Source: an uncultured Prochlorococcus sp.
GTDB lineage: Bacteria > Cyanobacteriota > Cyanobacteriia > PCC-6307 > Cyanobiaceae
DNA: 59,412 nt
NCBI GenBank assembly: GCA_902525585.1
Contig: CABZHQ010000006.1
Coordinates: 1-59,412 of the forward strand
Direction: 5' to 3'
Part shown: piece by piece, positions 1 to 5,992 of the stretch
How the letters are laid out: each line of letters opens with the position of its first letter
Position numbering within the stretch: the stretch's first letter is position 1
The notes under the pieces: model-generated
Told to the model about the DNA's origin: nothing
Database searches by the model: none
Seen by the model: only the letters and a program-made list of their open reading frames with translations
Translations under genes and position numbers: made by a program

Positions 1-57
1 ATTTTGTAGTATTAACTACAATTTATTTATAAAGTATTTATACTTAGATGTCAACAA

Positions 58-204
58 TTAATAGAGACTAAACTTCAATTTAAAATTAGATTCTACTCTC
101 ACAAACTCCCTAAAAAGAATAAAGAACATATAACTACGAGTAACTCCCATAAAAACTGAAACAAATGCTAGAACTACACAAATGGGGCAATGTAGAAATC
201 CCAT
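58..204 (-). CDS. Small hydrophobic protein with a CPIC motif, 48 aa
   Basis: This is an unrecognised 48-residue reading frame. Residues 1-31 are mostly hydrophobic and probably form a membrane segment. They contain an early Cys-Pro-Ile-Cys pair at residues 6-9, and the C-terminal third is basic. The CPxC arrangement occurs in thiol and metal sites, but one copy in a tiny protein proves nothing. The main support is translational coupling: its ATG overlaps the stop codon of the upstream small gene as TAATG. Only a weak GGA-type ribosome site precedes it, as expected if it is translated by re-initiation. It could still be a chance frame. Confidence 0.4.
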   Translation of the reverse strand: MGFLHCPICVVLAFVSVFMGVTRSYMFFILFREFVRVESNFKLKFSLY

Positions 205-377
205 TATTTTTTTTCCAATATAAATTTTAATTCAGCCTCTGCATTGAGAATATCGATTCTTCTTTTAAGTATTTTAAAAAATTTAATTATTTTTTTCAAA
301 ATTAAACCTTCTTGGGGCATCAATAATAATATTATTTTAAGAATGAATATATCAATGAGCAAAAATACTGAATCCAT
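204..377 (-). CDS. Small amphipathic/membrane protein, 57 aa
   Basis: This is an unrecognised 57-residue frame. Residues 4-20 are strongly hydrophobic (Leu/Ile rich) and may be a membrane anchor. A lysine/arginine-rich helix follows, with an acidic stretch near residues 44-50. No good Shine-Dalgarno sequence precedes the ATG, which is common in this genome type. The stop overlaps the start of the next small gene (TAATG), so the two would be made together as a bicistronic unit. Base composition matches the neighbouring genes. No family is recognised. Confidence 0.4.
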   Translation of the reverse strand: MDSVFLLIDIFILKIILLLMPQEGLILKKIIKFFKILKRRIDILNAEAELKFILEKK

Positions 378-465
378 TGATACAACTAAATTTTTATAGC
401 AATTTTATACAATAAATTACACCTCCATATGCTCAGATACTCTAGATCAATTAACCAATAAAGGC

Positions 466-890
466 TTATAAGAATAAATTATGGCAGTTGGTAATCAAGG
501 TCTCTTGCATTGCAATTTTTCTTTTGCTAAAAGAATAGAGAAGGATAAAGTCCAATTCTTCCAGAGGATTTAGTACGCTTCCATAATCCAGAGAATACAA
601 ATTTTCCCTGATTAATATGAATCTATGTTGAATGAGATAAATATCTTGATTGCTTAATGAAATTTTTTTGTATATTGCATTTTCAAAAATTATTAGGTTA
701 TTTAAGTTAGTTATTAAATCATCTTGGAGAAAGCTTTAGTAAATTTCTTTTACTGGTTACTAATAAGATCAACCGAATCTCATTATGGAGAATCATTTGT
801 ATCTCTAGAAGTTCCATCTAATTCGATCAAAAGTTTTTCTTGATCTTAGAAAGTTTTTAATACTTAAATTCATAGCTAGCTGAACATTGA
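466..890 (-). pseudogene. Decayed gene, interrupted by frameshifts and stop codons
   Basis: On the minus strand, 735-466 is open for 89 codons with no ATG near its start, and it reads like ordinary protein. Its residues include NQDIYLIQHRFILIREN and LNPLEELDFILLYSF. Protein-like sequence continues upstream in other frames. Positions 845-786 read DQEKLLIELDGTSRDTNDSP, followed by two stops, then DSVDLISNQ, a third stop and KKFTKAFS. Further upstream, 873 begins MNLSIKNFLRS. The simplest reading is one gene of roughly 140 codons broken by at least two frameshifts and three stop codons. I do not recognise the family. Sequencing errors cannot be excluded, but several independent lesions make that unlikely. 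Confidence 0.5.
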
Positions 891-988
891 ATAACTAATT
901 TGAGTAAAGTTGGTTAATTCTCTCTATTGCAAATAAAGATAAGGTTGTTAATCTTGCACTTAAAGGAGCAACTTAATTTCTTAAACTG

Positions 989-1198
989 ATGCAATTTGAT
1001 CATTTGAATTTCAACGAAGATGATGGCCTTATGTCAATAGAAGATTTAAGGGCTTTACGTCTTCAAAAAAAGAAAATTGAAAGTGATAAAAAAGCTAGGA
1101 AATATATCCTGGATATAAATCAAAGATATAGAAAAATGAGTACCCGCAAAAGTAATAAATTTCTAAGAAATATTAACCCTTTTAAAAAGGCCGCATAA
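989..1198 (+). CDS. Small charged conserved-type hypothetical protein, 69 aa
   Basis: This is an unrecognised 69-residue soluble protein. The N-terminal 25 residues are acidic (NEDDGLMSIEDLRALRLQ). The remainder is strongly basic, rich in Lys/Arg, and ends in a lysine-containing tail. Such a charge split suits a nucleic-acid- or partner-binding helix, but that is inference. An AAGGAG sequence lies about 20 bases upstream of the chosen ATG, further than usual, so the true start is uncertain. A hairpin terminator follows about 90 bases after the stop, which supports an independent transcript. Confidence 0.6.
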   Translation: MQFDHLNFNEDDGLMSIEDLRALRLQKKKIESDKKARKYILDINQRYRKMSTRKSNKFLRNINPFKKAA

Positions 1199-1284
1199 AT
1201 TATTAATCTTGATTTGTTAATTTGTTTAAATTTACATCTTTCAGAGTAAGATTTTGATGGTGTTTCTTTGGAAGAGTTTCACCA

Positions 1285-1313
1285 AGAGGGGTCAATTTTT
1301 GACCCCTTCTTTG
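1285..1313 (+). terminator. Rho-independent terminator for the 989-1198 gene
   Basis: GGGGTCAA at 1288-1295 pairs perfectly with TTGACCCC at 1299-1306 around a TTT loop. One further A-T pair closes the stem, and a T-rich stretch follows. It lies downstream of the 69-residue gene on the same strand. Confidence 0.7.
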
Positions 1314-1586
1314 CAGAGATCTTTATTAATTGAAACTCGTTCTAAAATAAAAAATAATACTTTCTTAAAAGATAAAAGTGATTTAAATCTTTTATTTAAA
1401 GTTTTTTATTACTTCTTTATGGTAAACCTATATCTTCAACTAATTCATCTCATAAAAAAAGAAAAGTTTGAGCTAAGGAGCCATATCATATATCTAAATT
1501 AAAAGACTTTCTTCAAAAAAAATATGAGATTTTTCATTAGCAATTTATAAATGCTATAACTACGATTTGGAAATTCTAAAAAGAAG
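1314..1586. other. AT-rich gap with no supported gene
   Basis: Together with 1199-1284 this makes a gap of nearly 390 bases. An 82-codon frame runs from 1254 to 1502 on the plus strand, but it begins inside the terminator zone and has random-looking composition. I see no RNA gene, repeat or convincing promoter beyond general AT-richness. Confidence 0.5.
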
Positions 1587-1754
1587 TTGAAACAAAGATT
1601 TTATCGGTTAATATTTTTTATCCAAAATTTAGAAGCAGTAGCTAATTCGATCAATAAATGGTTTAAGACAAAGTATCCAGCATACAAAATTAGAAATGTT
1701 TCTAAAAAAGGATTTGAACTTGTAATAATGCAAGCTGACAAAAAGGCGGAATAA
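1587..1754 (+). CDS. Possible small protein with TTG start, 55 aa
   Basis: The frame lacks an ATG near its beginning. TTG at 1587 is the best available start and gives 55 residues. The C-terminal 40 residues look like real protein: an acidic helix, then NKWFKTKYPAYKIRNVSKKG and a short FELVIMQADKK strand. This resembles a small alpha/beta domain. There is no membrane segment or signal peptide. The start is uncertain, and a truncated remnant of a larger gene is the alternative. No family is recognised. Confidence 0.35.
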   Translation: MKQRFYRLIFFIQNLEAVANSINKWFKTKYPAYKIRNVSKKGFELVIMQADKKAE

Positions 1755-1830
1755 AATTATTCTTTGATAAAAATTGATGCTGAATATTTATTTTTTGCAG
1801 CTATTATTAAATTATTAAATCAAAAAACAA

Positions 1831-1986
1831 ATGAACTCTGCATTTGCAAAAGTCTCAAATTTGAAAGTTAACAGGACTTCTAAAATAGCTATTACTATCG
1901 CATCATCAACTTTCTTTTTGTATGCCTTCGGTCAAGCACCAATTTTTAAAAATATACTTGCAGGTGCCTTCTCTTGCTCTGGCTAA
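1831..1986 (+). CDS. Small single-helix membrane protein, 51 aa
   Basis: This is an unrecognised 51-residue frame. A short polar N-terminus with basic residues is followed by a hydrophobic segment at about residues 18-35 (IAITIASSTFFLYAFG) and a short tail ending Cys-Ser-Gly. A hairpin terminator lies about 70 bases downstream on the same strand, supporting a real short transcript. The opposite strand has an overlapping 69-codon frame at 1946-2155 that would run through the terminator. I consider that frame spurious. Confidence 0.4.
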   Translation: MNSAFAKVSNLKVNRTSKIAITIASSTFFLYAFGQAPIFKNILAGAFSCSG

Positions 1987-2052
1987 ATAAAATACCTTTT
2001 TTTAAGAGAGACTTAAAAGCTAAATAGACAGTTATTGATAGTCTATCTAAAC

Positions 2053-2078
2053 TTAGAGGGATAAACCCCTCTTTTTTA
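2053..2078 (+). terminator. Rho-independent terminator, repeated element
   Basis: AGAGGG at 2055-2060 pairs with CCCTCT at 2067-2072 across a six-base loop and is followed by TTTTT. It lies downstream of the 51-residue gene. The 30 bases from 2048 are nearly repeated at 6831-6860. Confidence 0.65.
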
Positions 2079-2137
2079 ATGTTTAATAGATTTATTGCTG
2101 AAAAGATAATGACTCTTCTTATTTCTCTTTTAAGCTT

Positions 2138-2254
2138 ATGAATATTTCCCCGCACCTATTAATTGATGCTGTGATATTAAGCGCTGCTCTTACTATAACT
2201 TTGGTTTTAAGAACAAAAGGTAATGCTGCCAGAAAAGAAAAAGAAAATAAATGA
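2138..2254 (+). CDS. Membrane miniprotein 1 of a coupled cluster, 38 aa
   Basis: This 38-residue protein has one predicted membrane helix (about residues 7-24, LLIDAVILSAALTITLVL). A short, highly basic and acidic tail follows, rich in Arg, Lys and Glu. It resembles in size and layout the single-helix subunits of photosynthetic or NDH complexes, but I cannot match it to a named one. Its stop overlaps the next ATG in the pattern ATGA, so it is the first gene of a translationally coupled group of four. No strong Shine-Dalgarno sequence is seen. Confidence 0.5.
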   Translation: MNISPHLLIDAVILSAALTITLVLRTKGNAARKEKENK

Positions 2255-2391
2255 TTACTAAAGAAGAAGAAAAAGAATTTAAAAAACCTAAATTATATAG
2301 ATTTTGGAACTTTCTTATTTATGGAAGTTCCATTGCTATTGGAGTTTTCTTAGTTTATTTATATTCTGCTTATGTCTTTATAAACAAATGA
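2251..2391 (+). CDS. Membrane miniprotein 2 of a coupled cluster, 46 aa
   Basis: This 46-residue protein has a charged N-terminus (KEEEKEFKKPKLYRF) and one membrane helix at about residues 21-43 ending YSAYVFINK. The basic flank before the helix suggests the N-terminus stays in the cytoplasm. The start overlaps the previous stop (ATGA at 2251-2254), and its own stop overlaps the next start (ATGA at 2388-2391). These reciprocal overlaps are the main evidence that these tiny frames are genuine genes. No family is recognised. Confidence 0.5.
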   Translation: MITKEEEKEFKKPKLYRFWNFLIYGSSIAIGVFLVYLYSAYVFINK

Positions 2392-2483
2392 CGTTCATGT
2401 ACGGCATAGCAATTACTTATGGGGTTGTGAGTCTTTTATTGCTTGGTGGGTTTGCATACTTTACTTTTAAAATGAAACGCTAA
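2388..2483 (+). CDS. Membrane miniprotein 3 of a coupled cluster, 31 aa
   Basis: This 31-residue peptide is almost entirely one glycine- and leucine-rich membrane helix (ITYGVVSLLLLGGFAYF) with a short basic tail, KMKR. In size it is comparable to PetL, PetN or Psb-type low-mass subunits, but its sequence does not match any I know. The start overlaps the previous gene's stop by four bases, and the next gene begins six bases after its stop. Translation is therefore probably coupled through the cluster. Confidence 0.45.
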   Translation: MTFMYGIAITYGVVSLLLLGGFAYFTFKMKR

Positions 2484-2488
2484 TTTTT

Positions 2489-2614
2489 ATGTCATCTACA
2501 ATGAAAGATTTCTTAGATAAATTTTTTGATTTATGTAGAGAATATCAACAAGAAATTCCACCTCAGAAGATGGCTGAGATTTTAAGAGAATATGCAGATA
2601 GATTAGATGAATGA
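2489..2614 (+). CDS. Small soluble acidic helical protein, 41 aa
   Basis: This 41-residue protein is the last member of the coupled cluster and has no membrane helix. It consists of two short amphipathic helices (MKDFLDKFFDLCREYQQE and KMAEILREYADRLDE) joined by IPPQ. This helix-turn-helix arrangement would suit binding to a partner protein. It carries one cysteine at residue 16. It starts six bases after the previous stop. No family is recognised, and function can only be guessed from its company of three membrane miniproteins. Confidence 0.5.
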   Translation: MSSTMKDFLDKFFDLCREYQQEIPPQKMAEILREYADRLDE

Positions 2615-2852
2615 TAGCTACATGCAGACGTAAGAAGGTATTAAGAGAATATAATTTCTAAGCAAAATTTATACAAATTTTTTTAAATTTGGAATAATTT
2701 TTTTGAAGATATTTTCCTTGCAATTATTTATAATTTGAGATTTTTTTTTGATCCTTAATCCGTACAATTTTGTTCCTCTAACCGCACACATACAACTTGA
2801 AATCTACCATTTAAATGAATTAGAACATAGGTGTAGTCAAGGGGTAAGTCTT

Positions 2853-3005
2853 ATGGCACTAAATGACACATTTACTATCCAAGAATTTAATTTGGATAAA
2901 AAAGACCTTTCATATGATAATAGGCTCAAAGAAATAGAAGCTTATTGGAATAGAGAATGTGCTGAACATCCGAATAACAACAATTGTAAGATTTTTTGTG
3001 ATTAA
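2853..3005 (+). CDS. Cys-rich-tail miniprotein, paralogue of 3209-3355, 50 aa
   Basis: The ATG at 2853 is chosen over an upstream in-frame start at 2748 because AGGGG lies at proper spacing before it and the extra residues are not protein-like. The 50-residue product has a charged helical middle. Its C-terminal motif reads ECAEHPNNNNCKIFCD, that is Cys-x8-Cys-x3-Cys. The neighbouring gene at 3209 ends in ECIDYPNQEDCLVCCN and shares the layout, so the two are paralogues. The terminal cysteines could bind a metal or form disulfides; neither is shown. Confidence 0.5.
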   Translation: MALNDTFTIQEFNLDKKDLSYDNRLKEIEAYWNRECAEHPNNNNCKIFCD

Positions 3006-3014
3006 AACTTTAAC

Positions 3015-3060
3015 TTTTAGGTATTCTTACGCTTGATTTTTACATAATACCCGTACTAAA
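3015..3060 (+). promoter_or_regulatory. Upstream module copy 1 (duplicated at 5993-6038)
   Basis: Three blocks occur here: TTTTAGGTATT, then CTTGATT 17 bases after the first base, and TACTAAA 39 bases after it. The same three blocks with identical spacing lie upstream of the small gene at 6063. TTGATT and TACTAA could be -35 and -10 boxes with a short 15-base spacer, or the module could be a regulator site. Confidence 0.45.
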
Positions 3061-3091
3061 GAATAATCAGATAAAAAAGGAGGCCAAGCAA

Positions 3092-3193
3092 ATGACTAAT
3101 TTAGGTATAGAAATTTTATTTTGGACAATTTTAATTTCTTATCTGGGATTAAGGTTTTCTCAAACTAGGAATGGATTCAAAAAACAGTATTAA
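3092..3193 (+). CDS. Small single-helix membrane protein, 33 aa
   Basis: This 33-residue protein has one membrane helix (LGIEILFWTILISYLGL) and a basic C-terminal tail. A strong Shine-Dalgarno sequence, AAGGAGG, lies upstream of the ATG, unusually good for this genome. The shared upstream module at 3015-3060 lies just before it. The next small gene starts 15 bases after its stop, so the two are probably co-transcribed. The first residues (MTN, then IE and Leu) resemble the frameshifted frame at 5522. No family is recognised. Confidence 0.5.
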   Translation: MTNLGIEILFWTILISYLGLRFSQTRNGFKKQY

Positions 3194-3208
3194 TTGGGAG
3201 AATAGAAA

Positions 3209-3355
3209 ATGAAACTACAAACTCAGTTCACGGTTCCAAAAAAAGAATTAAACGATCTTGATTATGTTAAGAAAGTAGATTTCTTAGAAGAAACTTTAAA
3301 TAAAGAATGTATAGATTATCCAAATCAAGAAGATTGCTTGGTTTGTTGCAATTAG
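3209..3355 (+). CDS. Cys-rich-tail miniprotein, paralogue of 2853-3005, 48 aa
   Basis: This is a soluble 48-residue protein with a mixed-charge helix and the C-terminal motif ECIDYPNQEDCLVCCN. The first Cys, the Pro-Asn and the second Cys are spaced exactly as in the gene at 2853-3005. Both also have a Phe-Thr near residue 8 and a Leu-x-Tyr before the helix. They therefore look like diverged copies of one family, separated by the 33-residue membrane protein. Function is unknown; a small metal-binding or redox role is only a guess. Confidence 0.5.
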   Translation: MKLQTQFTVPKKELNDLDYVKKVDFLEETLNKECIDYPNQEDCLVCCN

Positions 3356-3434
3356 AAATCAAAAAATAGCTGTTTTTTAAAAGTAAATAAATTTTTATTA
3401 GTATTTATAATTTTTCTAAAAGGGAGTTAGCACT

Positions 3435-3953
3435 ATGGAATTAAGATTCTTCCCAATAAATATTTTTAGAGAGACTCCAAAAGTCACATTCTTTGATGCA
3501 GGCATAGATAGTTCTAATGGTTCTGATGTTGTGATCCATTCTGGGGAAGCTATATCTCCTCCAGATGATTTAAAGGATGAGCAATATTACGTTCACAATC
3601 ATCAAATTGACCACAATTTAGTTATCACTGGAGAAAGGAAATTTGTTTTAATAAATCCTCACTGGGATGAACCTCATCATGTGATTTATTTAAATAGATC
3701 TATGGGAGCATTAGAAATTCCTATAGGAACTTATCACAGATCTCTCTCAGGGAAAGAAGGTAGTATTGTTTTAAACCAACCCAAAAGAGATAAATTTTTT
3801 GATCCTGCTAAAGAATTTATCCCTCAAAAATTAGACAAAATTAATTTAATTAAGGCAAGAAAAAGTCCCCCTGTTTATTGGATTTACGAAAATAACAAAA
3901 TCAAAAGAATCAATACTAATCCTCTAGAAAGAAAAGTTAAAACTCTTGTTTGA
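3435..3953 (+). CDS. Cupin-like conserved hypothetical protein, 172 aa
   Basis: The product has a beta-rich sequence with clustered histidines: HNHQIDHNLVITGERKFVLI around residues 54-73, then HWDEPHHVIYL, and later PIGTYHRS. These resemble the metal-binding strands of a single-domain cupin, so a small-molecule enzyme or sensor is likely, but the substrate is not evident. GGGAG precedes the ATG. There is no signal peptide. The downstream LOG-family gene starts one base after its stop, so the two form an operon. Assignment to the cupin fold is inference from the His pattern. Confidence 0.6.
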   Translation: MELRFFPINIFRETPKVTFFDAGIDSSNGSDVVIHSGEAISPPDDLKDEQYYVHNHQIDHNLVITGERKFVLINPHWDEPHHVIYLNRSMGALEIPIGTYHRSLSGKEGSIVLNQPKRDKFFDPAKEFIPQKLDKINLIKARKSPPVYWIYENNKIKRINTNPLERKVKTLV

Positions 3954-3954
3954 A

Positions 3955-4809
3955 ATGAAAAAACATATATCCCACAGTAATAATTTAAAAAACCTAAATT
4001 TAATTATTAATTCTGATAATTATAAATTGGCTCACGAAGATATTGGCCTACTAAGCCGAAATGAAATGCGTGGAGTTAGGATGCTTCTTGAAATTACTAA
4101 ACCAGATTTAATTCTTGAAGAAAATAAAATCCTTTCAACCATAATTATTTTTGGAGGCGCAAGCATTGTAGAAGAATCAAATACAAAAAAGAGAATTGAA
4201 AATATAAAAGAATTAATTAAAAAAAATCATAAATCGATACTTCTAAAACGAAATTTAAATAGATTAGAAAATTTGCTTCTAATGAGTAATTACTATCAAT
4301 CTGCAAGGGAGTTTTCTAAACTTGCTTCAATTAATAATCAAAATAAAAACTGTAATTCTCATGTGATTGTTACAGGTGGGGGGCCAGGAATTATGGAAGC
4401 TGCTAATAGAGGTGCATTTGAAGCAAATTGTAAATCTATAGGGTTAAATATCAGTCTCCCTAATGAACAAATACCAAATGCTTTTATAACTCCCGGTCTT
4501 TGCTTTAAATTTAATTATTTTGCATTAAGAAAGATCCATTTTGTTATGAGATCAGTAGCTGCCGTATTTTTTCCTGGAGGTTTTGGAACACTTGATGAAT
4601 TATTTGAACTATTGACACTTTGTCAAACGGGAATGAAAACTAAAATCCCAATCATACTTTTTGGTAGAGAGTATTGGAATAAGATAATTAACTTTGAATA
4701 TTTAGCTGATCTTGGATTAGTTGAAGATGAACATTTAAATCTTTTCCAATATGCAGATACTGCATCAGAAGCATGGAAAATTATCAAATCATCAAAAAAG
4801 CCAGCCTAG
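3955..4809 (+). CDS. LOG-family nucleotide 5'-monophosphate phosphoribohydrolase-like protein
   Basis: The 284-residue product carries both hallmarks of the LOG/'lysine decarboxylase-like' Rossmann family: GGGPGIMEAANRG at about 141-153 and PGGFGTLDE at about 217-225. Characterised members cleave the base from nucleoside monophosphates and are not lysine decarboxylases. An N-terminal extension of about 130 residues precedes the core. I prefer ATG 3955 to an in-frame TTG at 3946, because the latter would overlap the previous gene. It follows the cupin-like gene by one base. Confidence 0.8.
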   Translation: MKKHISHSNNLKNLNLIINSDNYKLAHEDIGLLSRNEMRGVRMLLEITKPDLILEENKILSTIIIFGGASIVEESNTKKRIENIKELIKKNHKSILLKRNLNRLENLLLMSNYYQSAREFSKLASINNQNKNCNSHVIVTGGGPGIMEAANRGAFEANCKSIGLNISLPNEQIPNAFITPGLCFKFNYFALRKIHFVMRSVAAVFFPGGFGTLDELFELLTLCQTGMKTKIPIILFGREYWNKIINFEYLADLGLVEDEHLNLFQYADTASEAWKIIKSSKKPA

Positions 4810-4827
4810 AAAACTACAAGCTGACTT
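4792..4827 (-). terminator. Minus-strand terminator overlapping the 3' end of the LOG-family gene
   Basis: Read on the minus strand, an eight-base stem (4827-4820 with 4805-4798, one G-U pair) is followed by six T. It lies just downstream of the 38-residue gene at 4850-4966 and overlaps the last codons of the plus-strand gene. Confidence 0.6.
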
Positions 4828-4849
4828 GATAACAAATGTAGGAGAATGA

Positions 4850-4966
4850 TTAATAGATATTTGATATTTTGTTTTTCATGCTTTCAATCTTATTGATTAA
4901 TTCATCTAACCATTCTGTATTATTTTGCTCTTGTCTTTTATTGTTTTGGCTTTTTTGAGTACTCAT
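4850..4966 (-). CDS. Small WLDELI-motif protein, 38 aa
   Basis: This 38-residue soluble protein starts MSTQK, continues with a Gln/Asn-rich stretch, and ends in an amphipathic helix containing TEWLDELINKIES. The gene at 5766-5873 encodes a paralogue with the same MST start and LWLDKLINQLE. Finding the pair 0.8 kb apart on the same strand argues that both are real. A minus-strand terminator follows its stop. Function is unknown; the conserved Trp-Leu-Asp-x-Leu-Ile helix may be a protein-docking segment. Confidence 0.5.
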   Translation of the reverse strand: MSTQKSQNNKRQEQNNTEWLDELINKIESMKNKISNIY

Positions 4967-5187
4967 AAATTTCTTACTTTTATAGTTTTTTTAATATATC
5001 TTCAGAAATCAAAGGAATCAATAAGCAATATTACTAAATCGATTGATAAAACAAGCTTTAGTAGCATTTCATACAAACCTAACCATTACAAATTAACTAA
5101 GAAAATCTCAATCTCTTCAGTTAAGTATTTTCTACGATGTTTTTATTTGAAATTCTGATTTGAATTAGTAAAGGTATAGATGTTCCT

Positions 5188-5295
5188 ATGGAAAAATCAT
5201 TTCTAAATTTCATGTATTGGATTCTATTAAAGTCAGCTGAAAGTTACTACGGAGATTCATTAAAAACAGAAGTACCCTATACACCCTATTTTTAG
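5188..5295 (+). CDS. Possible small hypothetical protein, 35 aa
   Basis: This 35-residue frame is protein-like. A hydrophobic and aromatic N-terminal half (FLNFMYWILLKSAESYYGD) is followed by a proline/tyrosine tail ending PYTPYF. A GTAAAGG sequence lies about 15 bases upstream of the ATG and is poorly spaced. No family, paralogue or operon partner was found in the window. The surroundings (4967-5187 and 5296-5362) hold nothing else I can support. Confidence 0.35.
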   Translation: MEKSFLNFMYWILLKSAESYYGDSLKTEVPYTPYF

Positions 5296-5362
5296 TTTTG
5301 GTGGAACTTAACTTTTAATATTAGATCTCTATTTTGAGAGTTATTAGTTTGGAATTAATTTA

Positions 5363-5522
5363 TTAAAAAACACAATATGGGTTACTTATAGATTCACTAC
5401 AAAATAATCTCTTACGTTGAATTTCTTTTACTGATTTTGAATAAATTTTAGCGGTAAGTATCATTCCAAAATTAACTAAAACTATAATTTAGAAGAAGTA
5501 GCTCAATTACAAAGTTGGTCAT
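5363..5522 (-). pseudogene. Frameshifted small membrane-protein gene
   Basis: A strong AAGGAGG ribosome site precedes ATG 5522. Its frame reads MTNFVIELLLLNYSFS and then stops at 5472. Moving one base forward near CTAAAT (about 5488) continues with IIVLVNFGMILTAKIYSKSV and then a charged tail ending NPYCVF at 5363. Joined, the two frames give a 52-residue protein with one membrane helix and a basic tail, typical of this region. The break may be an inactivating insertion, a sequencing error, or programmed frameshifting; an ATG in the second frame (MILTAKI) could also be used. Confidence 0.5.
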
Positions 5523-5598
5523 AATATTACCCTCCTTAAATTTATATAAAAATCTTATAACGGCAGAATAGGTATTGAATAGAGTTGAATTCCTATTT

Positions 5599-5769
5599 TT
5601 AGCTATCGAGATTCTTTGGTACTGGACTAGGTTCACAATTTTGGATGCATTCTTCTAAAGACTTTTCAGAATTACTCTTAATTTCGCAACTACGAAGACA
5701 ATTATAGAAGGCATACTTGGGATCTAATTCATTTTTGAATCTTTTATTTCTAAAAGTATTTATGATCAA
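5599..5769 (-). CDS. Twin-CX3C miniprotein, about 56 aa
   Basis: This soluble protein carries four cysteines in the pattern CX3C-X12-CX3C: CLRSC at residues 24-28 and CIQNC at 41-45, joined by an acidic helix-forming linker. A short Pro-rich tail follows. That pattern lets two antiparallel helices be clamped by two disulfides, as in small Tim-type proteins; relation by descent is not implied. No ATG is present. TTG 5769 overlaps the stop of the upstream gene, suggesting coupled translation, but the exact start is uncertain. Confidence 0.5.
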   Translation of the reverse strand: MIINTFRNKRFKNELDPKYAFYNCLRSCEIKSNSEKSLEECIQNCEPSPVPKNLDS

Positions 5770-5873
5770 ACTCCCTTTAATTTTTTTTCAAGTTGATTAA
5801 TTAATTTATCCAACCAAAGAGTGTTATTGATCTTTTTTGTGTTTTTAAAGTATTTTGTTTTGTAAGTACTCAT
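5766..5873 (-). CDS. Small WLDKLI-motif protein, paralogue of 4850-4966, 35 aa
   Basis: This 35-residue basic protein starts MSTYK and ends in a helix with LWLDKLINQLEKKL. It matches the TEWLDELINKIE helix and the MST start of the gene at 4850-4966. A GGAGG ribosome site sits about eight bases before the ATG. Its stop overlaps the presumed TTG start of the twin-CX3C gene, so the two are probably one transcript. Function is unknown. Confidence 0.5.
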   Translation of the reverse strand: MSTYKTKYFKNTKKINNTLWLDKLINQLEKKLKGV

Positions 5874-5992
5874 GAAGTGAAACCTCCAATCAGTGGATCT
5901 AATTTAAAGGTGATGATTCAAATTTCCTAGAGCAAAAATACTGTTTATGAATTTAGTGAAATATTTTAAAAACGATTAATTTATAATTTGTA

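Noticed and set aside
481..573. 30-codon plus-strand frame beginning MAVGNQ
   Set aside because: Lies antisense to the decayed gene, with no ribosome site; composition is explained by the opposite strand.
1254..1502. 82-codon plus-strand frame
   Set aside because: Starts just before a clear terminator hairpin, has random-looking composition and no ribosome site.
1946..2155. 69-codon minus-strand frame
   Set aside because: Runs through the 2055-2078 terminator, overlaps the plus-strand 51-residue gene and the coupled cluster, and is basic/hydrophobic without pattern.
4925..5158. 77-codon plus-strand frame
   Set aside because: Antisense to the WLDELI gene, whose paralogue supports the minus strand.
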